DNA of 13,835 nt from Conidiobolus incongruus B7586 (lineage: Eukaryota > Entomophthoromycota > Entomophthoromycetes > Entomophthorales > Conidiobolaceae). Numbering within the stretch: position 1 is the first letter of the stretch; every line of letters starts with the position of its first letter. Positions 1-7,600 of this stretch are shown here, in pieces. The notes beneath the pieces are model-generated. The model was not told the origin of the DNA. It made no database searches and was given only the letters and a program-made list of their open reading frames with translations. Position numbers and translations under genes: made by a program. Location of the stretch: positions 1-13,835 of the forward strand of contig JNEM01006521.1 of NCBI GenBank assembly GCA_000697335.1, given 5' to 3'.

Positions 1-316
1 AATTAATTAAAAAATTCAAATTTTTATATTTAAATTAATTTTATAAATATGTTCCTTTTTTTAATTTTTATTATCTTTAAATTTTATTTATTATTTTTAA
101 AATTAAAACTATATCTATTAATATATATTATATTGATATTATCTAATATTAAATCAAATATTTTTATATTGACTTATTTGTTTACAAAAGCTTAATAAAA
201 CTTTGTTTATATTTATATCATCTTATTATATTATTGATACTATATAAAATGCCATTTTACTTTTATATTAAGTTTTTATTTATAATATATCTATTTTATT
301 ACCTATTATACTTATA
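1..316 (+). repeat. Decayed LTR (solo LTR or 3' LTR), same family as the chromovirus at 7189-12904
   Basis: From about 10 to 316 the sequence aligns in order with the 399-bp LTR of the large element. Shared blocks include the T-rich stretch near 50-70, the segment near 189-210 (AGCTTAATAAAACTTTGTTT) and the block near 259-273 (ACTTTTATATTAAG) through to the terminal CTTATA at 316. One internal gap of roughly 25 bp is needed. No primer-binding site or gag-like sequence follows 316, so this is a solo LTR or the right-hand LTR of an element lying to the left. The left end is cut by the window edge. It is far more degraded than the two LTRs at 7189 and 12506, so it is an older fossil. The match was made by eye. 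Confidence 0.72.
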
Positions 317-1731
317 TAAATAAAAAAAGAAATTTTTTTAAATTAATTCATTTAATTTATAAAATATCAAAATTCAGTTTTTAATAATCAAAACTATGCT
401 TTAATTATAACAAGTCTGGTAAAAGTATAGTAAAGGTTGATTAACAATAAGAGAAAATATTAAGTTTATATTGTTTATTTATCTTTGTAAATTATAAATT
501 AAAGATAATAATTACTATTTATTTTAAAATTATTCAATTACTTAATTTTGAGAGTAATAGAATTAATGATTATCCTTCAAATTAAAAAAATTACCAAAAA
601 TCCTTAAAGATTGAGAAATAATATTATAATATATGATGATTATTATATTGATTACAAAATTTTGAAGTAAAAATCATTGTTAGTGTAAATATCTTCTATT
701 TGATAATATTATATATTTTGATCATAAATTTATCTTGGAACTCTTTAAATTTATAATCTATTTATTAATGTTACATTTTTGGGATTACTAAAAATATCCA
801 ATTTATTAATAATAGAACTAAAATGATATTTCGATCAATAACAGTTTATATATTGTTAAAACAATTTAAATAAATCTAAATAATTAATTTAAATATGACT
901 AAGTACAGCAATAATGTTTATTGTAATAAATGTATCAAATTGCATTAACTATACATAAGTATTGAAGTTTTTAAATTTTTATTCCTGTATTTATATTCAA
1001 TTATGAACTTAGTAGTCTTTAGATTTATACTTTTGCCAAGTTCAATTATTTAAAATATTATGATATTAAAAATTTTCAAATAATAATTTATATTTGAATG
1101 CATACAGCCTAAAAGCAATAAAAATAAAAAGTTATCAATTTTTTAATTGTGTATTTAAAATATTTAATTTATTAATTTCTAGTCAAATTTGGTATATATT
1201 AATTAAATATAAAAAAATTTAATAAAATTTGAATGTGATTATTATCAAATTTATTTATTGAAAATTTTTTCAGTCATCATCCAATCCATTAAAAATTGGG
1301 TGTCAGTTTCGAGAATCATTATATTTAATTATTATGTAATTTAACTCCTTTTAATCAAAATGGGAAATCAATAGAAAATATTTAATTACCTTGTTACTAG
1401 CTACACTCTTAAAAAATTTATTATTCACTTGATTATGCTATTGAATTTTAGTTATATATTGTTGTAAGTGACTATGATTTAATATATAATATTTAACAGT
1501 ATTCGAGATTACCCATAATAGTGTTCAATTTCAAGTTCTTCAGAATTCGACGTATTTGGAAACAGTCGGTAAATCTTTAAATTTGTATTTTGAGAAAGTT
1601 TTAAAATTAGGTTAATAGTATATATATTCATCTGATAAGCCATATTTGTATTTAATATTTATAAAAAGTATCAATATTTTAAATTCTAAATCGTTTATTC
1701 ATTTTAATTAATTATAATACAAATATTAAAG
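317..1731. other. AT-rich intergenic region with the presumed ERG3 promoter
   Basis: No open frame, RNA gene or further repeat is recognisable in this 1.4 kb. Two pockets are less A/T-biased: 1271-1315, which contains a facing pair of CCAAT boxes, and 1502-1573, which contains several CpGs. Both lie in the likely promoter or 5' leader of ERG3. No clear TATA box can be singled out because TATA-like strings are everywhere. I did not find a yeast-type sterol regulatory core (TCGTATA). Confidence 0.6.
1281..1299. promoter_or_regulatory. Facing CCAAT boxes upstream of ERG3
   Basis: CCAAT at 1281-1285 is followed by ATTGG (its complement) at 1295-1299, forming an inverted pair with a 9-bp spacer in one of the few GC-containing pockets of the upstream region, about 440 bp before the ERG3 start. 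The CCAAT-binding HAP/CBC complex is known to act on ergosterol genes in fungi, which makes the site plausible. A 5-bp motif can occur by chance, so this is a weak call. Confidence 0.3.
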
Positions 1732-2631
1732 ATGGACATTATACTTAATATTATTGATGATTACGTCGGTGACAAAATTTATCAAGAACTATTGCCAAAG
1801 TATGGCGTTAAAGTACTTTTAAGAGATGAGTTACTCAGACAGACTTTAACCCTGTCATTTATTACATACTTTGGTATTCTTGTCCTCTACTTTTTATCTG
1901 CCGGTCTCAGCTACATGTATCTTTATGATAAGAGGCAAATGAATCATCCCAAATTCTTACCCAACCAAGTCAGGTTAGAAATTCAATGTGCTGTTGAAGG
2001 TTTTTTCCCTACTATGTGTCTTACTGTCCCTTTCTTCGTTGCTGAAGTTAGAGGATATAGTATGCTATACGAAAATATTGAAGATTACGGATTGCCTTAT
2101 TTCTTCGCTAGTATTGGTTTATTTTTGTTATTCACTGATTTTGGTATTTATTGGGTACATAGAATTCTTCATCATAAGTGGTTCTATGGACCTCTTCACA
2201 AGTTGCATCACAAATGGATCGTTCCCACTCCATTTGCTAGCCACGCTTTCTACTTTTTAGACGGTTACTTGCAATCCATCCCTTACCACATTGCCACTTT
2301 TGTTTTTCCCATTCACAAGGTCCTTTACATTGGTCTCTTCCTCTTCGTCTCTGTCTGGAGTGTAATTATTCACGATGGTGAATACTATACCGATGGCAAG
2401 ATCATTAATGGTGCTGTCAACCATACCATCCACCACTTGTACTTCAACTACAACTATGGTCAATACTTCACCCTCTGGGACCGTGTCTTTGGTACCTATA
2501 GAGCCCCCACTGAAGAGCTCTTTGACAAGGAAAAACGCAATGATCCCAAAGTCATGAAGAAGACCTCCAAAGACGTTGACGAAATGGTCAAGCATTTAGA
2601 AGACCGTGTCAAGGCTACCAAATTAGCCTAA
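1732..2631 (+). CDS. ERG3: C-5 sterol desaturase (Delta7-sterol 5(6)-desaturase)
   Basis: A 299-residue membrane enzyme of the fatty acid hydroxylase/sterol desaturase superfamily. It introduces the C5-C6 double bond into the sterol B ring late in ergosterol synthesis, in the ER, using O2 and cytochrome b5. The di-iron histidine clusters are all present: HRILHH (143-148), HKLHH (156-160) and HTIHH (231-235), with supporting His171 (FASH) and His214 (IHDGEY). The segments TPFASH, DGYLQS, HHLYFNYNYGQ and TLWDR are typical of ERG3/SC5D and separate it from the C-4 methyl oxidase ERG25. Hydrophobic spans lie near 38-62, 90-107, 121-141 and 184-213. Length equals animal SC5D and lacks the long N-terminal extension of yeast Erg3. 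The N-terminal part, including HPKFLPNQVR, aligns from residue 1, so the ATG in AAAGATGG is accepted. There is no intron. G/C at third codon positions rises towards the 3' end. Confidence 0.97.
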   Translation: MDIILNIIDDYVGDKIYQELLPKYGVKVLLRDELLRQTLTLSFITYFGILVLYFLSAGLSYMYLYDKRQMNHPKFLPNQVRLEIQCAVEGFFPTMCLTVPFFVAEVRGYSMLYENIEDYGLPYFFASIGLFLLFTDFGIYWVHRILHHKWFYGPLHKLHHKWIVPTPFASHAFYFLDGYLQSIPYHIATFVFPIHKVLYIGLFLFVSVWSVIIHDGEYYTDGKIINGAVNHTIHHLYFNYNYGQYFTLWDRVFGTYRAPTEELFDKEKRNDPKVMKKTSKDVDEMVKHLEDRVKATKLA

Positions 2632-2650
2632 TTTTCATATATATTGAATG

Positions 2651-2668
2651 CTATCAACTAGATGATAG
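2651..2668 (+). other. Small hairpin in the ERG3 3' UTR
   Basis: CTATCA (2651-2656) and TGATAG (2663-2668) are perfect complements around a 6-base loop, starting 20 nt past the ERG3 stop. It could form a short stem in the mRNA tail. Such a short stem is also possible by chance in AT-rich DNA, and no function is implied. Confidence 0.3.
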
Positions 2669-2976
2669 TTTCAAAATTTTATTTATAGTTTAAATATGTC
2701 TATTAATCATTAAGTTTTAAATATGATTAAATCAATATTTAGTTTTTATAATTCATCAATATAATTAAAATAAACAGTAAAAATAGGTTAAATCAACATA
2801 TGTTGTTCAGAATTACTATGATTGACCTTATTATTTGTATTTTATATGCTTGATATTTAATAACTATATTATTAGATTGGCAATGAAACGAAATTTTATT
2901 TAAAATTATTATGTAGAAATAATCTTTTTTTTGTGATTAAAATTATCCCTACTATTGTTATAAATAAAAGAATATT

Positions 2977-2982
2977 TTTATT
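2977..2982 (-). terminator. Poly(A) signal AATAAA for uL14m
   Basis: The minus strand reads AATAAA 42 nt after the uL14m stop codon. The inhibitor gene at 5816-6209 has the same hexamer at nearly the same distance from its stop, which supports use as a real signal. It lies within a near-palindrome (2963-2982) that also offers AATAAA on the plus strand, so it could serve both converging transcripts. Confidence 0.45.
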
Positions 2983-3024
2983 CAAAAAAAATTATCAGTT
3001 AATAGTACCATAAAATAAAACAAA

Positions 3025-3417
3025 TTAAATAACTTTAGGAGCTAAGCTAACGACCTTAGACCAGTTCTTATTCCTCAACTCGGCAGAAATTAAACCGAGA
3101 ACACGAGTACCCAAAGGTTGTTGGTTGTTATTTAAGAGGACGCAAGCGTTATCGTCAAATCTAATGTATCTGCCATCGGGTCTCAGGATAGGCTTTTTGG
3201 TACGAACTATAACAGCTCTGCGGACATCTCCTTTTTTTAATCTGTTGTTCATTTGAGCAGGTGTAACACCGACGGTGGCGGCTTTAGCCTTCTTAACAAC
3301 TACGACGATTTCGTCCCCAACATGACCAAATCTGGCATTTCCAACAACTTTAATACATTCGGCTAAAACGGCACCAGAATTGTCAATTACATTTAATATG
3401 GATTTGAGTTGAATCAT
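3025..3417 (-). CDS. MRPL38: Mitochondrial large-subunit ribosomal protein uL14m
   Basis: A 130-residue homologue of bacterial L14 (yeast name Mrpl38; vertebrate name MRPL14). It binds 23S-type rRNA at the subunit interface of the mitochondrial ribosome and contributes an intersubunit bridge. The start MIQLKSILNVIDNSGA followed by LAECIKV, and the end SLAPKVI, resemble yeast Mrpl38 more than cytosolic L23/uL14. The L14 signature fits exactly at 68-94: AVIV, a 9-residue spacer, DG (81-82), F87, N90, VL (93-94). The C-terminal GTRV (103-106) and ELR (113-115) are also typical. No cleavable presequence is evident, as in yeast. The ATG sits in AAAGATG, the same context as ERG3. It has no intron, is converging on ERG3, and by eye carries about 18 CpGs in 393 bp, in contrast to the nearby retroelement. 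Confidence 0.97.
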   Translation of the reverse strand: MIQLKSILNVIDNSGAVLAECIKVVGNARFGHVGDEIVVVVKKAKAATVGVTPAQMNNRLKKGDVRRAVIVRTKKPILRPDGRYIRFDDNACVLLNNNQQPLGTRVLGLISAELRNKNWSKVVSLAPKVI

Positions 3418-5764
3418 CTTTATCTAATATAATTTATGAGATATTTATTAAAGGTTTTATTAATAAAGTTTTTTTTTGTTCTATTATTTATTTAATCTAT
3501 TTTAATTTATTTAATTGATTTAATAGTAATTAAAATTCTTAAAATTAAAATTTATAATTTGAGAAATTTAAGGTATTAAATTATGGGATTAAATCAATTA
3601 TTTCTATTATCAAAATATTAATTAATTGAAAAGTAACATATTAAAGTTTTATAGATTATTTTTAATAAGATTTTAATAAAATAGTTAATTAACAAAGACA
3701 TATTTTCTTTTAATTTTTTATTTAAATGATATATTTTAATTTCTTTGATTTTATTTGTACAACAAAATTTTGATATAGTAATATTTTTATATAAATTATA
3801 TTTTAAAAGTTATCTATTTGACCTTATGATAATAAGCCCAAATAATCAAATATTATTAAAGTTGTATAACTTGAAATAAATTAGAAATATTTAAAATAAG
3901 GAATGGAATATTATATCTTTTAAGATTCGTTAAAAATTATTTGTGTATATAATTTAATAGTTTATATAAGTAATCAACCGTAATAATCATATCTAAAAAC
4001 TATAAATTTGATAATTTTTAAATTTTGTATTATGTCATTGTATGTTAATTAAAAAAAATTTGATACAATTTAATTTTCAAATTTTAGATATATTACCAAA
4101 ATTATCTTATATTGAGATTTTTAATATAAATTAAACAAACATTTTTTATTAATAAAAGCAATTAATATACATTTTGTTATTATTTTGCTGAACTAAATTT
4201 ATTAACCTATGATTATTAAACTTAAATTATATATTGAAATATCTAAAATTATCTGAAAAAATATTTTAGTAGTAAATATCTCAAAATTTATCTTTATAAT
4301 ATATTATATACTATTATTTAATTATATATAACTTAATTTCAAAATTTCAAATGCTTATAAAATTGATTTCAAGTTCAAAATAAAATATTCAAAAATAATT
4401 TAATTGAAATAATACTATATAAAATTAGGATATTTACAAGATAATTTTACGATAAACAATGAATTTTCACTAAGCATCTTTTAACAATAACTTTAAAGTT
4501 AGATGATTATAATATTATCAAATATTAAAAATACTGTATTTTTTCTAATATTTAAGAAGGATTAAGTATATCTTCTTAAATATATTATCATTATTTTATA
4601 AAGCTACATAATTCAAAATAGACTATATCAAATATTAAATATTAATTTAGCTAATGAACTATTTTATTCAATCTAATACATTTTAATTTGGATTAAAGCA
4701 CGTAAAAATGCATCAAATACGTAATTTTCTCAAACTAAATATATATATAATACTATATTTGATTTTAATAAACCAATCATTACGTTGGAAATTATATTTA
4801 CTCTTTTTTATTAACATAGAGAAAATTATAAACTATACTTGATATTCAAAAGCTAAAATTTTCAATATTTATTGAAATGTTATTGAAAAAAAGATTAAAA
4901 TCTTATCGTTCCTCCACTATTCTATTAAAATTCAATTATATCAATATAGCAATTAATAATATATTGTTATTTTAGAATATTATTATATATATATATATTA
5001 TTTAATTAAAGTACAGTATGTTTTGAATTATTTTGAATTCAGAATTAATGATTTAATATTTGATCAGAGAAGACTTTTGATGAATTTATTTTGGTTTATC
5101 TCTTTACTTATTATTGAGTTAAATATTGATCAATAATTTTAAAATTTTTATGATTTAGTTTATAGCATTTATAAAAACATTTCAATCAATATAAGATTTT
5201 AATATGCTAACCTAAAAGATTCAACTTAATATTATTTAGTATATATAATTTAGTGATGCTACTTGAGTTCTATTTTTCATTATGCAAGACCCTTAAAATT
5301 AATCAAATATTAGGCTAACAGTTTCAATTGACCTGGTTGTTGCAATTTTGTTAATTTTTTCTATACCAATTTATCCATTTAGATCTAGAAAACAAAACAG
5401 TATAAAAATATAATTTTTATATATAATATTTTTACCAAATGCTGTGTTAAATATCCTATTTACAATACTCAGCTTAATGTTTCATATTATTCATTCATAT
5501 ATACAAACTTTACATAATAACTTGGAGAAAAACAAATCTTAATATCATGATAAATGAATCAATTACATTATCTCAATTAATGTACTTAAATCAATTTTAT
5601 TCATTTGAAAAACAGTTATTTTTTAACAAAGCTGAAATGTTTTACAATTTTAATAAATATAAACCATTTATATTGTGTAGATTACAATTTTAAATATTTT
5701 CAATAAGGTTTATTATAAGCAATTAAGTATAAAATTATTATAATATTAATAAATATATGTTTAG
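3418..5764. other. AT-rich gene desert
   Basis: About 2.3 kb between the uL14m start and the inhibitor gene's poly(A) signal. The left end should contain the uL14m promoter. I see no open frame longer than a few dozen codons, no tRNA-like arms, and no match to the chromovirus LTR on either strand. There is a short (TA)n run at about 4984-4999. The stretch 5250-5400 is slightly more complex in sequence but is closed by stops on both strands. Confidence 0.6.
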
Positions 5765-5770
5765 TTTATT
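5765..5770 (-). terminator. Poly(A) signal AATAAA for the inhibitor gene
   Basis: The minus strand reads AATAAA 45 nt past the stop codon at 5816-5818. This matches the spacing at the uL14m gene (42 nt). The hexamer is common in AT-rich DNA, so the matching position is the main argument. Confidence 0.45.
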
Positions 5771-5815
5771 TCAAATAATTTATAATCATGGATTAGAAAA
5801 TTAATAATGATATGA

Positions 5816-6209
5816 TTAACCAACAATAGCTGACTCAATAATACCAGAGTTATCAACGTTAATAGTGAGACGATCACAGTTATATTCTTTGGTAGTAATA
5901 TCTCCAGGCTTGACAACTCGAATTAATTCTGGCAATTGATTAGGATGTACCTAGTAAATCATTAATTATTTAGTATAGCATACATAATAATTTTTAAATT
6001 TGAATACTTACAACATTGGTGCATTTTTCACTGGAAGGTACTGAGTCTTCCTTATTCAATAATCTTTTTCCTTTCAAATAGTCAAAGTTTTGGCCTTCTA
6101 AACCGCAAGCGGCGTACACTGTAGAGATGATTAATAAAGCAGTGATCAACTAAACAAAATAAGTATTATAGACTTATTATTAACTAGAAATTTTAATTAC
6201 CAATTTCAT
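5816..6209 (-). CDS. Secreted I78/potato-I-like serine protease inhibitor, three exons
   Basis: Exons on the minus strand are 6201-6209, 6012-6149 and 5816-5950, encoding 93 residues. Every junction is in phase 0 with GT..AG ends. Residues 1-16 (MKLLITALLIISTVYA) form a typical signal peptide with cleavage expected after VYA, so the product should be secreted. The C-terminal part holds the inhibitor signature: RVVKPGD (60-66), TTKEYNCDRL (68-77), NVD (80-82) and a final G93, matching the I78 pattern PGD..T.DY..DRLN..VD..G...G and the related potato inhibitor I. By alignment the reactive bond would be Lys70-Glu71, suggesting trypsin-like targets. Cysteines are at 18, 46 and 74. The usual I78 Cys before the last Gly is Val92 here, and Cys74 sits in the loop as in plant family members. 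The gene has its own TATA box and AATAAA. The gene model is strong; the family call is by motif only. Confidence 0.85.
5951..6011 (-). other. Intron 2 of the inhibitor gene
   Basis: 61 bp, beginning GTAAGT (plus-strand 6006-6011) and ending ACTAG. A branch-point-like TACTAAAT lies at 5968-5975, about 20 nt before the acceptor. Removing it joins KCTNV to VHPNQLPEL in frame; left in, it would introduce stops. Confidence 0.9.
6150..6200 (-). other. Intron 1 of the inhibitor gene
   Basis: 51 bp, beginning GTAATT (plus-strand 6195-6200) and ending TTGTTTAG. It interrupts the signal peptide after the third codon, leaving a 9-bp coding part of exon 1. Without splicing the ATG reads into a stop after nine codons. 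With splicing the hydrophobic signal peptide is restored, which is the main support. Confidence 0.85.
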
Positions 6210-6268
6210 AATAATTAAAGTATAAGTTTTAAAATATTGATTACATAGAAATTTTTATCACTCACTCC

Positions 6269-6276
6269 TTTATATA
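6269..6276 (-). promoter_or_regulatory. TATA box of the inhibitor gene
   Basis: The minus strand reads TATATAAA followed by GGAGTGAG, 59 bp upstream of the ATG. That leaves room for a start site about 30 nt downstream and a 5' leader of about 30 nt. The flanking G/C-containing sequence makes it stand out from background AT runs. Confidence 0.6.
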
Positions 6277-7183
6277 TTATTCCAAATCTTCCTAAATGAC
6301 TAAATATAGATAAATTGGTTTGTTAATACTGATTAAGGATGATGTCATTACCCGCAATTAACTAATCAAATTTTAGTTTTATATCATTAGATTTTTGACT
6401 CAATTGAGACATTACAAAAATCTGCAAAATGACTAAAACACTATGATAAATGATAATTGGTAGATAAATATAGAATTGAAAAAATTTGTTTCTGAACATT
6501 TTGCTTTTTTACCTATTATTGATGATTATATAGAAATGATTGAATTTATATTAAAAATTTAATTTAATTTCATTTATTGACTTTGGCAATATTATAAGTA
6601 TATAATTAAAATGAAAACACTTGATACATTTTCAACAACATTTTTTCTAAAGTCATTTTTATTTGGCATTGATTTTTCATTATTATTATTATAAGCATAT
6701 TATTTTATAATTTTTAATTCAAATTAAATTGAAATCAAACTACTTTGGATTAGTTTTTTTCTTTAGAAATCAGAAATTAATAATATTTTTAATGATATAA
6801 TATTATTTTTTTTCCATTAATTTTGGTGTTTATGCATGGGACCAGTCTTTGAAAATTCCTATGATTGCATAACTAATTATATATGTCACAACATGAAAAC
6901 TCGCAAAATAATCAATTTCAAAATAACAAACCTAAGTATAAAACTTTTATTAATTTTTAATAGCTTGGTATATTTATATTATAATCAATTTGACACCAGT
7001 ATCAAGTTAGAGTTCAATTGTTAATATTAAAAAAATAATATTAATTTTTCAAGTTATTATTTTGAATAAAATCAAAATATAAAAGTATAAAAATAGAATT
7101 TAAATATTTTTTCAAATTATTTAGTTATTTTATTTTAATAAATTAGTAAAATAAAATTTATATTATTATTCAAATAGACATTT
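6277..7183. other. Upstream region of the inhibitor gene up to the retroelement
   Basis: Noncoding as far as I can see. The first 160 bp contain bZIP-like motifs listed separately. The remainder is AT-rich up to the 5-bp target duplication of the chromovirus. An open frame of 62 codons at 6836-7024 has no recognisable domain and is judged accidental. Confidence 0.55.
6294..6437 (-). promoter_or_regulatory. Cluster of bZIP-like sites (two TTAGTCA, one TGATGTCA-type)
   Basis: The 11-mer AAATGACTAAA occurs at 6294-6304 and again at 6427-6437, giving TTTAGTCATTT on the inhibitor gene's strand. TTAGTCA is a known target of AP-1/Yap-type bZIP factors. Between them, 6340-6347 reads TGATGTCA, one base from the CRE/ATF palindrome TGACGTCA. 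All lie 85-230 bp upstream of the inhibitor ATG, a normal distance for regulatory sites. The repeated 11-mer is seen directly; its binding role is inference. Confidence 0.4.
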
Positions 7184-7188
7184 GATAT
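7184..7188. other. Target-site duplication, left copy (GATAT)
   Basis: GATAT directly precedes the 5' LTR and recurs at 12905-12909 directly after the 3' LTR. A 5-bp duplication is the usual size for Ty3/Gypsy integrases and shows that both element ends come from one insertion. Confidence 0.75.
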
Positions 7189-7587
7189 TGTTAAGAGACT
7201 AGTTCTTTAAATTCTTATATACACTTTCATATAATCCAATTAACTATAAATTATATGATTAATTTATACTTATATAATTAAATTAATTGTATAAATAGTA
7301 TTAAATTATCTAATAAACTAGGTTCTTCTTTTTTCCTCTTAATTTTTACTATTTTTACTTTTACACTATTTCTAAGATTGAGACTATATTCTATTAATAT
7401 TGTAGGATATTAACACTACCTAATATAAATTTTAATATATTAGTAACTCATCCTAATTTAAAACTTAATTAAACTTTGTTTATACTTACACACTATAGCT
7501 ATATTATATTACTACATTTTACACCACACTACTTTTATATTAAATCTTCCTCTACACTATATTAGTTTAACTACCACTATATTTATA
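7189..7587 (+). repeat. 5' LTR of the chromovirus
   Basis: This 399-bp repeat starts TGTTAAGAG and ends CTTATA-like. It aligns without gaps to the 3' LTR at 12506-12904 with about 91% identity. The boundaries are fixed by the target duplication outside and the primer-binding site inside. C outnumbers G several-fold on this strand. Confidence 0.92.
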
Positions 7588-7600
7588 TAGTAGCAGTAAA
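7588..7600 (+). other. Primer-binding site of the chromovirus
   Basis: The bases directly after the 5' LTR, TAGTAGCAG, resemble the TGGTAGC/TGGTATC type complementary to the 3' end of methionine tRNA, the primer used by many Ty3/Gypsy and chromovirus elements. The position immediately next to the LTR is as expected. Confidence 0.55.

Larger units (their letters stand above)
2632..3024. other. Convergent 3' spacer between ERG3 and uL14m
   Basis: This 393-bp stretch separates two converging stop codons and must hold both 3' untranslated regions and poly(A) sites. It contains a small inverted repeat just after the ERG3 stop, a plus-strand AATAAA at 2769-2774, and oppositely oriented AATAAA signals at 2963-2968 (+) and 2977-2982 (-). 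No reading frame of interest is present. Confidence 0.6.

Noticed and set aside
1291-1325. Possible tRNA T-arm (TTTCGAGAATC)
   Set aside because: The flanking bases do not pair into a T-stem, and no acceptor stem or anticodon arm can be placed.
1988-2260. 90-codon open frame on the plus strand inside ERG3
   Set aside because: Out-of-frame shadow of ERG3; low-complexity Leu/Ser-rich translation with no motif.
2257-2595. 112-codon open frame on the minus strand opposite ERG3
   Set aside because: Antisense shadow of the conserved ERG3 C-terminus; its Val/Gly-rich translation mirrors the opposite strand's codons.
4984-4999. TA dinucleotide run as a microsatellite
   Set aside because: Too short and too expected in DNA of this composition to be notable.
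5250-5400. Possible small spliced gene on the minus strand in a more complex pocket
   Set aside because: Only very short frames (about 17 codons) between stops; candidate splice sites gave no coherent protein or signal peptide.
6836-7024. 62-codon open frame between the inhibitor gene and the retroelement
   Set aside because: No recognisable domain, signal or promoter; Ile/Asn/Lys/Leu-rich composition expected of chance translation of AT-rich DNA.
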